A stretch of 64,000 bases of DNA from G963676655 sp963678305. GTDB lineage: Bacteria; Verrucomicrobiota; Lentisphaeria; Victivallales; Victivallaceae. Position 1 is the stretch's first letter, and each line of letters opens with the position of its first letter. Under the pieces are notes generated by a model that saw nothing but the letters and a program-made list of their open reading frames with translations, searched no databases and was not told the origin of the DNA. The DNA lies in assembly GCA_963678305.2 (NCBI GenBank), contig CAXXVV010000002.1, forward strand, positions 180,451 to 244,450, written 5' to 3'. Positions 10,274 through 19,240 of the stretch are shown piece by piece. A program made the translations under genes and the position numbers.

Positions 10274-11719
10274 TTATTTTGGGGCGCAGCCGGCGACAAA
10301 ATCCGGAGTCGTTGCCAGGAACCACTTTTTGCCGCCGTCCTCACTCATCAGCATGGCGGGATCACGGTTCTTGATATTTTTATCCCATCTTTTCGTCGGA
10401 TCAAGGTTAACTTTGTCTTCCGGCCAGCGTTTGTTGTATTCCTCAAGCGTCTTTTTATCAAACTGATTCAGATAGTTGATATAGTAGACGAACAACCGGC
10501 CTTTATTATCAATTGAGACTTTATGATACCAGCAGCCGTACATGGCGCGGAACGGCATGACCAGAATCTGCTGTTTCGCCCATTTGCCGTCCGGGGTCCG
10601 CTTGTTATACACCAGGGCAAAACGGTAACCGTAACCGGCCCAGCGCGCGATAGTGTGAATATTGCCGTCCTTGTCGCAATTTATGCTGTGGTAGGTATAT
10701 GAGCCTTCACGAGTCTTCCTTTTGGGAATCCCGAATTCTTCACCTGGAGTCCATTTTTCAGTCGAATCCGGCTTCAGTGACCTGACATATTTGGGTTGAT
10801 GATGATGCGTCCCCAGAATCGCGTGCAGATAACCTTTGCCGTCCACGGTAATAACCGGCAGACAATGATTGTCGGCCTTATCAATATACTCGTTGCTGTT
10901 TCCGACATAAGATACCGGGGAAAGCTTTCCGGTCAGCCGATTATAGGTCCTGGCGTAATGGCTGTTGCCTTTTCCGGTTTTGGATTTCCAGGTGGTCCAG
11001 ATAAAATGGACCTTGTCGCCAACCGAAACGCAGAAATTGCCGTCGCCTGAATGCGGGGGGCAAGTCGCGGAGTCTTTTGTGATGACCACCGGTTTGGGAA
11101 TGACCAGGGAGCCGTCAGCCTTTTTGGTCGGGAAAATCGCGGCAAGTTCGCCTTTGGGACGATTCCTGATGTTATAGAATAAAATTACCGGCGGATATTT
11201 TTTCAGGTTGAATGAATCGTTAACTTCCAAACGCCCGAATTCAAGATACGGCATGGGATATATCTGCCAGGTGCGGCATTTGTCCCGGGAATACAGCAGG
11301 AGCATCCGATGAAGATTGGAACGTCCGGTCGCGGCCAGGAAATAAGCGTCTCCGGCGGCGTCAAAACTGATCCGGCGATTTCCAAAAGGCGTCAGGGTTA
11401 TATAGCCGTTCCATGCCGGAAATTTTTTCTTGATTGCGTTTCCAATATCCAACTTTATCCATTTTCCGTTTTTATCGAGGGTCTGGATGGCCGGGTTTTT
11501 CTCTCCATTGCTGATAATGTACGGGACATTGTCATTATCAAAACTCACCGTTCCCGGCTGAAATTGCGGATTGTACCCGAACAACTCACGTTCGCGCTGA
11601 AAATATTTTTCATGACGAATCGGAGCGTAAACCCGTTTGCCGTCCTTAACCTCCGGGGTTGCATTAAGCATTATGCCTGAAACCGCAGCCGCAATACCGA
11701 TAAAAACTGATCTTTTCAT
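10274..11719 (-). CDS. Secreted BNR_4-family beta-propeller protein
   Basis: A 481-residue exported protein with a signal peptide at residues 1-20 (SVFIGIAAAVSGIMLNA). Asp-box-like repeats are visible (YSRDKCRTWQIY, MSEDGGKKW), as expected for a sialidase-like propeller. The motif order (YAPIRHEKYFQRERELFGY, CPPHSGDGNF, THHHQPKYVRSLKP, EGSYTYHSINCDKDG) matches the BNR_4 group, which includes polysaccharide lyases of the ulvan-lyase type and glycosidases. It is clearly a paralogue of the N-terminal part of the adjacent upstream gene, whose stop lies 9 bases before this start. An AAGG Shine-Dalgarno sits eight bases before the ATG. The enzymatic class (lyase or hydrolase) cannot be settled by eye. 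Confidence 0.82.
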   Translation of the reverse strand: MKRSVFIGIAAAVSGIMLNATPEVKDGKRVYAPIRHEKYFQRERELFGYNPQFQPGTVSFDNDNVPYIISNGEKNPAIQTLDKNGKWIKLDIGNAIKKKFPAWNGYITLTPFGNRRISFDAAGDAYFLAATGRSNLHRMLLLYSRDKCRTWQIYPMPYLEFGRLEVNDSFNLKKYPPVILFYNIRNRPKGELAAIFPTKKADGSLVIPKPVVITKDSATCPPHSGDGNFCVSVGDKVHFIWTTWKSKTGKGNSHYARTYNRLTGKLSPVSYVGNSNEYIDKADNHCLPVITVDGKGYLHAILGTHHHQPKYVRSLKPDSTEKWTPGEEFGIPKRKTREGSYTYHSINCDKDGNIHTIARWAGYGYRFALVYNKRTPDGKWAKQQILVMPFRAMYGCWYHKVSIDNKGRLFVYYINYLNQFDKKTLEEYNKRWPEDKVNLDPTKRWDKNIKNRDPAMLMSEDGGKKWFLATTPDFVAGCAPK

Positions 11720-11728
11720 TTAAATACC

Positions 11729-13984
11729 TTATTTACTTTCTCTAATAATTCTGAATCCGGCCCAGTCAAGCTGAATTAACGGATAGACACTATGATAACG
11801 GCACGCACTGCGCAGATTGAAGCCGTTGAAATGACCGAACCGGTCATCAAGCCAACTGCCGCCGCGGATATTGGGACCGAATATTTTATTCGCGTCATAT
11901 CGTGGATCGACAACCGGTAAATCAGAGCGTTTCGGCTGATAATAATCAGAACAGTATTCCCAAACGTTACCGCTCATATCAAACAATCCGAATGCGTTCG
12001 GCAGCAGCATTCCGACCGGCTTCGTTCCGGTGGCATTAACCTTGTACCAGCCATAACGCGGCAGTTTATCCGGTTTGCCGCCGAAATAATATTCCGTAAT
12101 CGAGCCGGCGCGACAGGCATATTCCCATTCCGCTTCAGTCGGCAAGCGGTAAACGCAGTTCTCTTTTTTAGACAACCATTTGCAGAAAGCCTGCATATCG
12201 CCGTAAGTAAGGATGACCACCGGATTGTCAGGGGTTTGCGGCATTTTCGGATTTTTCCAGCTGCGTTCATCTCCCGGAGGAAATTTTCCGCCGCACCAGC
12301 TGTAAATCAGTTTTTTATTGGCGGTCTTTTCAAATTCAGTCTGATAACCGGAGTCTTTGACAAACGCCGCGAAGTCTTTGACCCTGACCGGATATTTACC
12401 CATTTCAAAGCTTTTGCTGATTTTCACCGGCCGCAGGGGTTTTTCATCATAAGCGCCGTTCAAACTACCCATGATAAATTCTCCGGCAGGAATCGCGACC
12501 AGAGGCATTCCGATCGAATTAACCCGTTCTTTGCCGGGAACAACCTTGCTGATCCGACCGTAGCTGAAATCATCGGACAGCGCCAGGCGGAATGTTTCCC
12601 CCGAGTCATTGGTTATCAAGGTTACCGGGTCATTGTTTTCTACTTTATAAAAATGACCGTTTGGAGAGTTGTGGATTCCCCCGGCAAGTATCTTGTGTTC
12701 CGGCCATTTTTTATCATAGGCCTTGGCCATTTCCGCTGACAGTTCATTCCCGTAATAGTAATAACTGACGAAGACCCGGCCGTAAAGGTCCTGAGACATT
12801 TTATGATAAAAGCAACTGTAAAGCGTTTTGAACGGTTCAACCAGTATTTTCTGCGGCAGCCAGCTTTTTCCGGCCGGCTTTTTCATGTAGATCAGCTTGT
12901 TCTTGTACCCCTCTCCGGCCCAACGGGCGGTCAGGTGCAGGTTATCAAATTTATCGCAGACAATGCCGATATAGGTATAGGAACCTTCCGCCATTTTAGT
13001 TTTTGGTGAGCCAAGTTCTTCCGGTTCGGTCCAGCTTGATATATCGTAGGGTTTGAGCGAGCGGATGTAAACAAAGGGATCATGGTGCGAGCCAAGCAGG
13101 ACATGGACGTAACCTTTTGAATCAAGCAGAATTGTCGGCAGATTGTGCGGGTCGGGAATTTCGCCGTAACCGTTGTTCGCGATATACGTCGGCAGACCGC
13201 AGCGACCGGTCGCATGGTCATAGCTTATGATATATTGCGGCGTCCCGACTTTTCCGGCCACCGGCTTGAGGCCGGCGTAAACGATAAAGGTTTTGCCGGG
13301 AATTGTCGCGGTAAAATTACCGCCGCCGGAGTGGGGCGAAACCATTGCGGCATGATTAGCCACCAGAACCGGCTTGCCCAGGCGTAAACCGTTTTTAATC
13401 TTTACTGACGGCAGAATATAGATGGTTTTACCGTTGAACATCGACAACACCGGCGGGGTCGACAGGCGACGCATTGGCGCAGAATCCTCCAGCTTGGCAA
13501 ACCATCCGCGGTTGAATTTTTTCGGCAGCTCATATACTTGCCATGAGCGGCATTTGTCAGTCGAATAAAGAATCAGGGATTTAGACAACGGCGAACGTCG
13601 GGAAATGATCACGTGGGTGTAAGCATGACCCTCCCGGTCAAACACGATGCGTTCGTCCGCGAATGGACCATTAAAGAGTTTCCCGTCCCATTTTGGAAAA
13701 ACTTTCTTAATGAAAGGCTTGAAGTCCAGCTTGATCCATTTGCCGCCTTCATCCAGCGTATTGATAAACCCCTCGCCATCCCGGATAAACGGGATATTGG
13801 CATCATCGAACGTTATCAGATTCGGCGGATATTCCGGCTTGTACCCCAATAGTTCGCGTTCGCCGCGATAGTAAGGCTGATGTTTGAACGGGGCGTAGAT
13901 ATTGGCACCGGCTTTGTACTCGGCACCATTCACCGCGAAAGCCACAGCCGGCAAAACGGCCAGAGAGAAAAGCGTTAATTTCAT
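11729..13984 (-). CDS. BNR_4 propeller fused to an FGE-sulfatase/SUMF1-like domain
   Basis: A 751-residue exported fusion. Residues 1-17 form a signal peptide (LTLFSLAVLPAVAFA). Residues about 20-490 are a BNR_4 propeller paralogous to the next gene (SPHSGGGNF, GSHHDPFVYIRSLKP, EGSYTYIGIVCDK). Residues about 500-748 are an FGE/SUMF1-like domain (AIPAGEFIMGS, YRLPTEAEWEYACRAG, GLFDMSGNVWEYC, RGGSWLDD, GFRIIRE). True formylglycine-generating enzymes carry two catalytic cysteines just after the GGS motif. Here the region reads GGSWLDDRFGHFNGFNLRSA and lacks both, so oxidase activity is unlikely and a structural or ligand-binding role is more plausible. No sulfatase gene is in the window. The start has a GAAGG Shine-Dalgarno, and 12 bases separate it from the SGNH gene. 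Confidence 0.85.
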   Translation of the reverse strand: MKLTLFSLAVLPAVAFAVNGAEYKAGANIYAPFKHQPYYRGERELLGYKPEYPPNLITFDDANIPFIRDGEGFINTLDEGGKWIKLDFKPFIKKVFPKWDGKLFNGPFADERIVFDREGHAYTHVIISRRSPLSKSLILYSTDKCRSWQVYELPKKFNRGWFAKLEDSAPMRRLSTPPVLSMFNGKTIYILPSVKIKNGLRLGKPVLVANHAAMVSPHSGGGNFTATIPGKTFIVYAGLKPVAGKVGTPQYIISYDHATGRCGLPTYIANNGYGEIPDPHNLPTILLDSKGYVHVLLGSHHDPFVYIRSLKPYDISSWTEPEELGSPKTKMAEGSYTYIGIVCDKFDNLHLTARWAGEGYKNKLIYMKKPAGKSWLPQKILVEPFKTLYSCFYHKMSQDLYGRVFVSYYYYGNELSAEMAKAYDKKWPEHKILAGGIHNSPNGHFYKVENNDPVTLITNDSGETFRLALSDDFSYGRISKVVPGKERVNSIGMPLVAIPAGEFIMGSLNGAYDEKPLRPVKISKSFEMGKYPVRVKDFAAFVKDSGYQTEFEKTANKKLIYSWCGGKFPPGDERSWKNPKMPQTPDNPVVILTYGDMQAFCKWLSKKENCVYRLPTEAEWEYACRAGSITEYYFGGKPDKLPRYGWYKVNATGTKPVGMLLPNAFGLFDMSGNVWEYCSDYYQPKRSDLPVVDPRYDANKIFGPNIRGGSWLDDRFGHFNGFNLRSACRYHSVYPLIQLDWAGFRIIRESK

Positions 13985-13996
13985 AGAACAACCTTC

Positions 13997-15211
13997 TTAT
14001 TTAAGCTTATTTGATATTTCCTTGAACATCAGGTCACCGATAAAACGCTGTCCGGCGTCTTGCTGGTGAATGGAGTCCCTATAATACTTGAGCCTTTTCT
14101 GAGGATCAAGTTTCAAATATACATTAAAAGTATCAAGATAAGCGGTATCTTTCGCTGCAGCGGCGGCCTTTACCCCGTTGACAATCTTTTCAACCGCACC
14201 GGAAGATTTGAGCCGTCCCTTGTTTTCGAGTCTGGGAACTCCGTTGATCAGCAGGATGTCTGTTTTGCCTCCGGTCCCGGCCCGAACCTCGTCAATCAAC
14301 TTCTCAATTTGCGACTGGAAAGCCTTTGAACCGAAGCCACTTTGAGGTGTAACCGCTTTGCAGTCATTGGCACCGTAAAGCATACAAACCAGATCCGGTT
14401 TCGGCATGGTCCTGAGTGATCGCGGCAGGACAATACAGCCGCCGCGCACCGTATGCCCGCCGATCCCGCAGTTAACAACATTGACCTTACTGCCGAAGTG
14501 CTTTGTGATCATCTGACCGCAATAATAAGCATAGGTTCTGTTACGTCCGAAATCGGTAATCGAATCCCCCAGCAAAAGAATCGTAACCGGCTTTTTTGCT
14601 TTAATAAGGGCAATAGTCCTGTCCAGTCCTTTACTGAATCCGGCCGGGGATTTCGGCGCGGCAACTTTAGCAAGCGCAATGTTGCGTATCTCAAACTTAC
14701 ATTGTTTCGGGTAGAATTTATGGAACTGGCTTCCCCGGCCAAAGCCGATGGCTTTGATTTTACCGGGATCAAGGGTCAGAGTTTCAACCGTAACTTTGCG
14801 TTTGACGGCCCAGGGCAGATCATTCTGGATAAATTTACTGAACGGAATATATACTTTTTCCCAGCCTTTTGATGATAGCGGAAATGAAGCTTCATAGCCG
14901 TTGAAAACATTACTGGTGTAGGCAAGGAAAACTGTGGCAAAATATTTTGACCCGTCGCCTTTGACTTCAAACGATATCCCGGTCGCATCTTTGATCTTCG
15001 GCGTCCACGGCGCGACAATATATGACGACCAGGTGTGATTTTTTACTTTAGGCAGCAAATCAAATTTCAAAACCTGATCGGGCCAGGTCCCTTCAGTTGA
15101 AAATTTTATTAAACGTACCTTCGGCTTACTCCAGTTTATTTTTTCTGTCGCCGCCTGTGTTAAAGCAGCCGTCCCCGCACAACAAAGCGCAGCCAGTAAT
15201 ATTTTTTTCAC
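13997..15211 (-). CDS. Secreted SGNH/GDSL-type esterase with N-terminal beta-sandwich
   Basis: A 404-residue protein that starts at GTG (GGAG six bases upstream) with a signal peptide (ILLAALCCAGTAALTQA). Residues about 30-190 form a beta-rich carbohydrate-binding-like domain (WSSYIVAPWTPKI, EVKGDGSKYFATVFL, KVYIPFSKF). The SGNH hydrolase follows: block I LLGDSITD with Ser217, block II NCGIGG, block III GANDC, and block V DSIHQ containing the catalytic Asp and His. Related exported enzymes remove acetyl or other acyl groups from polysaccharides. It is the first enzyme gene after the pseudopilin and leads the BNR_4 pair, so it probably unmasks the propellers' substrate; that role is inferred. 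Confidence 0.87.
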   Translation of the reverse strand: MKKILLAALCCAGTAALTQAATEKINWSKPKVRLIKFSTEGTWPDQVLKFDLLPKVKNHTWSSYIVAPWTPKIKDATGISFEVKGDGSKYFATVFLAYTSNVFNGYEASFPLSSKGWEKVYIPFSKFIQNDLPWAVKRKVTVETLTLDPGKIKAIGFGRGSQFHKFYPKQCKFEIRNIALAKVAAPKSPAGFSKGLDRTIALIKAKKPVTILLLGDSITDFGRNRTYAYYCGQMITKHFGSKVNVVNCGIGGHTVRGGCIVLPRSLRTMPKPDLVCMLYGANDCKAVTPQSGFGSKAFQSQIEKLIDEVRAGTGGKTDILLINGVPRLENKGRLKSSGAVEKIVNGVKAAAAAKDTAYLDTFNVYLKLDPQKRLKYYRDSIHQQDAGQRFIGDLMFKEISNKLK

Positions 15212-15287
15212 AAATTTCTCCTCGGGTTGAAAACGTTCGCCACAAAGGCGAACGCATAGTAATGTTATTTTTTAGATTCTGAAAAGA

Positions 15288-16034
15288 TCAATAAAACGGT
15301 TTGCGGTCCCAGGCTCCAAATGTAGCGGCTGTAAACTTCCACCACGGCCATGAAGTATTCGGGTGCAAGAGCCAGGTTTTCGTCCGGTCCGTCATAACTG
15401 CACCATTGCCGTACAAAATATTCAACCCTTCCGGCGCATGGGTGGTATTCAAACCGCCAATGCCATAGCCGTAATCCAGTGAAACCGCGGTATTGCATAA
15501 GTCAGATAAAAGCGCACGCTGGTTCATGTGGATGATTTTTGCGTAGGTCCCCATGGTATCCCCCGAAGGAACATCGATAGAACGCATTACTTTAGCCTCA
15601 CCGGCAGTTGAAGAGCGCATGCCGCGCATTTTATATCCCATCGCATGCCAGGCATTCAACGCATAATTTTTCACATCAAAACGCCCCTTGGCGGTAGGAC
15701 AGAAGAATACTTTATAGTCCGGAATATACTTTTCTCCATTAAGCCTTCCCCAGTAATAATAGGTGAATACGCCGCCGGGAGTGGACTGCATCTGAGTCAA
15801 GTAGCGGTCATCCGTATTCGATGGATTGGTGATAAAAGGCGGCAGATAATCATTTGAGTCGGAAGTATAAAGTGCCGCTCCGGTCCCCAGCTGTTTAAGG
15901 TTGTTTACGCAGGTAATCATTTTTGCCTTGATCCTGGCTTTATTCAAAGCGGGCAGCAGCATGCTGGCAAGAATCGCGATAATCGCGATCACAACCAGCA
16001 ATTCGATTAGCGTGAAGAGGTTCATCCGTTTCAT
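15288..16034 (-). CDS. Pseudopilin-like protein of cassette II
   Basis: A 248-residue protein with a very short leader (MKRMNL) followed by FTLIELLVVIAIIAILASML and LPALNKAR, the class III prepilin helix. The residue before the Phe is Leu rather than the Gly preferred by prepilin peptidase; Glu+5 is kept. The C-terminal domain has CPTAKGRF and a degenerate H-X9-DG motif (HAPEGLNILYGNGAV, Asp changed to Asn). An AGGGA Shine-Dalgarno precedes the ATG. It lies between the GntR regulator (27 bases away) and the SGNH hydrolase (76 bases away), so it is probably induced with the enzymes it precedes. Confidence 0.88.
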   Translation of the reverse strand: MKRMNLFTLIELLVVIAIIAILASMLLPALNKARIKAKMITCVNNLKQLGTGAALYTSDSNDYLPPFITNPSNTDDRYLTQMQSTPGGVFTYYYWGRLNGEKYIPDYKVFFCPTAKGRFDVKNYALNAWHAMGYKMRGMRSSTAGEAKVMRSIDVPSGDTMGTYAKIIHMNQRALLSDLCNTAVSLDYGYGIGGLNTTHAPEGLNILYGNGAVMTDRTKTWLLHPNTSWPWWKFTAATFGAWDRKPFY

Positions 16035-16061
16035 TTTTCATCCCTTTCTTTTTTGAGTTTG

Positions 16062-17141
16062 TTAAACGGAAATATGCTCGATAATTTTTTCTTTATACAT
16101 TTTTTTCAAAACCGGAGTATCCTGCGGATGCTCAATTCTGGCATGCAGATATTGCACCGCGTCCGTCAGCATCCGCTCAAACGGCATTTGGATATACGCG
16201 ATATTGTACGGCGCTTCCGGAGGTATAATGATATCGGCGGAGTCAATCAAAATTTTCGGTGCGACTTCGGGCGCCATCTTCTGCCGCCGCAGGTTCCAGA
16301 GCATCGGCATTGTCAAAGTACCGCTGCACAAATAAACCCCGTCATAATCTGCCAGATTGGCATGTTTATATATCATATCTTCATAATACAACGGTCCTTG
16401 ATTCGACTCCACTATCAAATTTACCACTTCACAATCATCATTGTCATGGAGCAGCTCGAAAGCATCGGCCCGGCTGTTAGTAAACAACGGAATACCGGTC
16501 GGAACTGTAATTCTCAAGATTCTTTTGCAGTGATTTTTATAAAACCAGTTGTAACACAGCACATCACCGGCTTTGTAATCAGCTGCAACATAAGCAAGCT
16601 GAGGATCAGAGGGAATCCGGTTGAAAAGCACCGGATGCACTCCAGATTCACTTAGCTTGACCGCCAAAGCACTGCAATTTTCTCTTGAGCCACCAGTCAG
16701 GATCGCCGCATCATACATTTCTTTGGGGATAGCATCAACAACATTTTGTCCAAACAGTGCTATCCTGATATTGCGGGCAGAACAAATCGGTTCCAGATTA
16801 TTGACCAATGCGGTAAAAAACGGACTCTCCGGCGATCTGTTAAAGTTGATCCCTATCGTTGGAATTTTTTTCTTCCGGGCAGCCCTTTCGGCTCCATCAA
16901 CACTGTTAACAAAGGTTCCACGACCGGGCTGCTTATGGATCAGCCCCTGTTCTTCCAGATTTCCCAGGGCTCCGCGTACGGCGGTCCGGCTGATCCGGTA
17001 TTTTTTACATAATATAGCTTCTGAAGGCAGCATCGCTCCGGGCGGCAGTTCCATCGTTTCAATCTGCCTTCTCAGGTCTTTCTGCAACTTGCCGTAGACA
17101 ACCTTGCGCCCACGCTTTAACGGTATCTCAATTTCACTCAT
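16062..17141 (-). CDS. GntR-type regulator with LacI-like ligand-binding domain
   Basis: A 359-residue transcription factor. Residues about 12-80 are a GntR winged helix (YGKLQKDLRRQIETMELPPG, LPSEAILCKKYRISRTAVRG, GLIHKQPGRGTFV). The rest is a LacI/periplasmic-binding-type sensor (TIGINFNRSPESPFF, AAILTGGS, YAAADYKAGDVL-like core), which is the AraR-style architecture typical of sugar-responsive repressors. It heads cassette II and is divergent from fucI. A perfect inverted repeat at 17158-17180 lies 17 bases upstream of its start and is the likely operator, which would permit autoregulation and possibly control of fucI. The sensed sugar is unknown. Confidence 0.88.
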   Translation of the reverse strand: MSEIEIPLKRGRKVVYGKLQKDLRRQIETMELPPGAMLPSEAILCKKYRISRTAVRGALGNLEEQGLIHKQPGRGTFVNSVDGAERAARKKKIPTIGINFNRSPESPFFTALVNNLEPICSARNIRIALFGQNVVDAIPKEMYDAAILTGGSRENCSALAVKLSESGVHPVLFNRIPSDPQLAYVAADYKAGDVLCYNWFYKNHCKRILRITVPTGIPLFTNSRADAFELLHDNDDCEVVNLIVESNQGPLYYEDMIYKHANLADYDGVYLCSGTLTMPMLWNLRRQKMAPEVAPKILIDSADIIIPPEAPYNIAYIQMPFERMLTDAVQYLHARIEHPQDTPVLKKMYKEKIIEHISV

Positions 17142-17157
17142 TTCAAACCTATTTTAG

Positions 17158-17180
17158 ATACATGTTATTAAATCATGTAT
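17158..17180. promoter_or_regulatory. Inverted repeat, candidate operator of the cassette II GntR regulator
   Basis: ATACATG (17158-17164) and CATGTAT (17174-17180) are perfect inverted arms with a nine-base AT-rich spacer. The site lies between the GntR regulator and fucI, close to the regulator's start. Operator function is inferred from symmetry and position. Confidence 0.5.
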
Positions 17181-17344
17181 TTTAATTATATGTGATACTA
17201 TCAAAAAAGTCAACAGTTCCATTCAAAAAAAGTCAATAATCTTTTCATAAGACTTTGAATTTTATCCGGTGATGTGGTATTTTGTTAAATTCTCATACAT
17301 TATAAACAGGGTTCGAAAAACTTTAGACAAAAAAGGAGAATCAA

Positions 17345-19156
17345 ATGGCTAATCTTAATAGTCTGAAACAACTGCCGCTGCAAAACCGCCTGCGCGGAAA
17401 ACTTCCGAAAATCGGTATCCGCCCGACAATTGACGGACGTTGTAACGGAGTTCGCGAATCACTCGAAGACCAGACTATGAACATGGCAAAATCAGCCGCT
17501 GCGTTCATCTCTGCAAACCTGCAACATCCCAACGGCATGCCGGTTGAATGCGTTATCGCCGATTCCTGTATCGGCGGCGTGGCCGAAGCCGCAATGTGCG
17601 CCGATAAATTTGCATCCGAGGGCGTTGGCGTATCGTTAACAGTAACTCCCTGCTGGTGCTACGGATCAGAAACCATGGATATGGACCCGTATGTTCCGAA
17701 AGCGGTTTGGGGTTTCAACGGGACCGAACGCCCCGGAGCCGTTTACCTGGCCGCCGTTCTGGCCGCGCATACCCAGAAAGGCCTGCCCGCGTTTGGCATT
17801 TACGGTCGTGACGTTCAGGATGCCGGCGATACTTCCATTCCGGAAGACGTTCAGGAAAAAATGCTGCGTTTCTGTCGTGCCGGTCTCGCGGTTGCTGCGA
17901 TGCGCGGCAAATCATATTTGTCGATCGGCAGCGTCTCAATGGGGATTGCCGGCTCGATCGTCGATCCCGATTTCTTTGAAGAATACCTCGGCATGCGCTG
18001 CGAACAGGTTGACTCATGCGAAATCAACCGTCGCGTAATCGAAGGCATTTATGATAAAGAAGAATACGAAAAAGCTATTGCCTGGACCAAAGAAAACTGT
18101 ATTGAAGGATTCGATGACAACTCACCTGAAATCCAGAAATCCCGCGAAGCAAAAGACGCCGACTGGGAATATGTCGTAAAAATGACCATGATCGCCCGCG
18201 ACCTGATGGTCGGCAATCCGAAACTGAAAACCGCCGGATTCCCGGAAGAATCCCTTGGCCACAATGCCATCTGCGGCGGCTTCCAGGGCCAGCGCCAGTG
18301 GACCGACCACATGCCGAACGGCGACTTCATGGAAACCATCCTGAACTCATCATTTGACTGGTGCGGCATCCGTCAGCCTTACGTCTTCGCCACTGAAAAC
18401 GATGCATTGAACGGCGTTGCCATGCTGTTCGGTAATCTGCTGACCCAGACGGCCCAGGGCTTCTCCGATGTCCGGACCTACTGGAGCCCCGATGCGATTC
18501 AACGGGTTACCGGCTGGGCTCCCGAAGGCGATGCCGCCAACGGAATCATCCACCTGATCAACTCCGGCGCGACCTGTGCGGACGCGACCGGCGAACAGGA
18601 AATCGACGGCACTCCGGCGATGAAAAAATTCTGGGAAATCTCTGCTGAAGAGGCCGGAAAATGTCTTGATCAAGTCGAATGGTGCCCGGCTGATGTCGGT
18701 TACTTCCGCGGCGGCGGTTACTCGTCACGTTTCAAAACCCGCGGCGGCATGCCGATTACCATGTCCCGGATCAATCTGGTAAAAGGCATAGGCCCGGTTC
18801 TCCAGATCGCCGAAGGCGTTACTGTCGATCTGCCGGCTGATGTCCACAAGACTCTGGATGACCGCACCAACCGCACCTGGCCGACCACCTGGTTCGCTCC
18901 GCGTTTGACCGGCGAAGGCCCGTTCTGCGACGTTTACAGCGTCATGGCCAACTGGGGAGCCAATCACGGCGCGTTCAGCTATGGTCATATCGGTGCCGAC
19001 CTGATCGCTCTGGCATCAATGCTGCGCATCCCGGTCTGCATGCACAACGTACCGGAAGAAAAGATTTTCCGCCCGAGTTCATGGGCCTCATTCGGCATGG
19101 ACAAAGAAGGTTCCGATTACCGTGCGTGTGAAAACTTCGGCCCGATTTACGGCTGA
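17345..19156 (+). CDS. fucI: L-fucose isomerase
   Basis: A 603-residue protein matching FucI along its whole length: LPKIGIRPTIDGR, GVRESLEDQTMNMAK, TVTPCWCYGSETMDMDP, WGFNGTERPGAVYLAA, GFQGQRQWTDHMPNGD, ATENDALNGVAMLFGN, TWPTTWFAPRLTGEGPF and VMANWGANHG are all present, so the Mn-binding active site appears intact. It converts L-fucose to L-fuculose in the cytoplasm (some homologues also act on D-arabinose). A strong AAAGGAGA Shine-Dalgarno precedes the ATG. No fuculokinase or fuculose-phosphate aldolase gene is in the window. The next genes are the YeeE-like membrane pair. It is divergent from the GntR regulator, which may control it. Confidence 0.97.
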   Translation: MANLNSLKQLPLQNRLRGKLPKIGIRPTIDGRCNGVRESLEDQTMNMAKSAAAFISANLQHPNGMPVECVIADSCIGGVAEAAMCADKFASEGVGVSLTVTPCWCYGSETMDMDPYVPKAVWGFNGTERPGAVYLAAVLAAHTQKGLPAFGIYGRDVQDAGDTSIPEDVQEKMLRFCRAGLAVAAMRGKSYLSIGSVSMGIAGSIVDPDFFEEYLGMRCEQVDSCEINRRVIEGIYDKEEYEKAIAWTKENCIEGFDDNSPEIQKSREAKDADWEYVVKMTMIARDLMVGNPKLKTAGFPEESLGHNAICGGFQGQRQWTDHMPNGDFMETILNSSFDWCGIRQPYVFATENDALNGVAMLFGNLLTQTAQGFSDVRTYWSPDAIQRVTGWAPEGDAANGIIHLINSGATCADATGEQEIDGTPAMKKFWEISAEEAGKCLDQVEWCPADVGYFRGGGYSSRFKTRGGMPITMSRINLVKGIGPVLQIAEGVTVDLPADVHKTLDDRTNRTWPTTWFAPRLTGEGPFCDVYSVMANWGANHGAFSYGHIGADLIALASMLRIPVCMHNVPEEKIFRPSSWASFGMDKEGSDYRACENFGPIYG

Positions 19157-19173
19157 TAAAAATATAATATGTA

Positions 19174-19220
19174 ACCACGATAATCACGAAAGATACAATC
19201 TTCTTCATGGTTTTCGTGGT
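19174..19220. repeat. Imperfect inverted repeat ACCACGA...TCGTGGT
   Basis: ACCACGA at 19174-19180 pairs with TCGTGGT at 19214-19220, with further partial matching inward (CACGAAAGAT against ATCTTCTTCATGG). It sits between fucI and the YeeE-like gene and has no U-run, so it is not a classical terminator. The ACCACGA/TCGTGGT words look like a short interspersed repeat; only this copy was noticed in the window. Confidence 0.4.
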
Positions 19221-19240
19221 AAAATAAATTTGGAGTTAAT

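Noticed and set aside
11729..13984. Calling the FGE-like domain an active sulfatase-modifying enzyme
   Set aside because: Both catalytic cysteines expected after the GGS motif are missing and no sulfatase is encoded nearby.
17300..17320. GGTTCGA near the fucI start, suggestive of a tRNA T-loop
   Set aside because: The flanking sequence does not form an acceptor stem or other cloverleaf arms.
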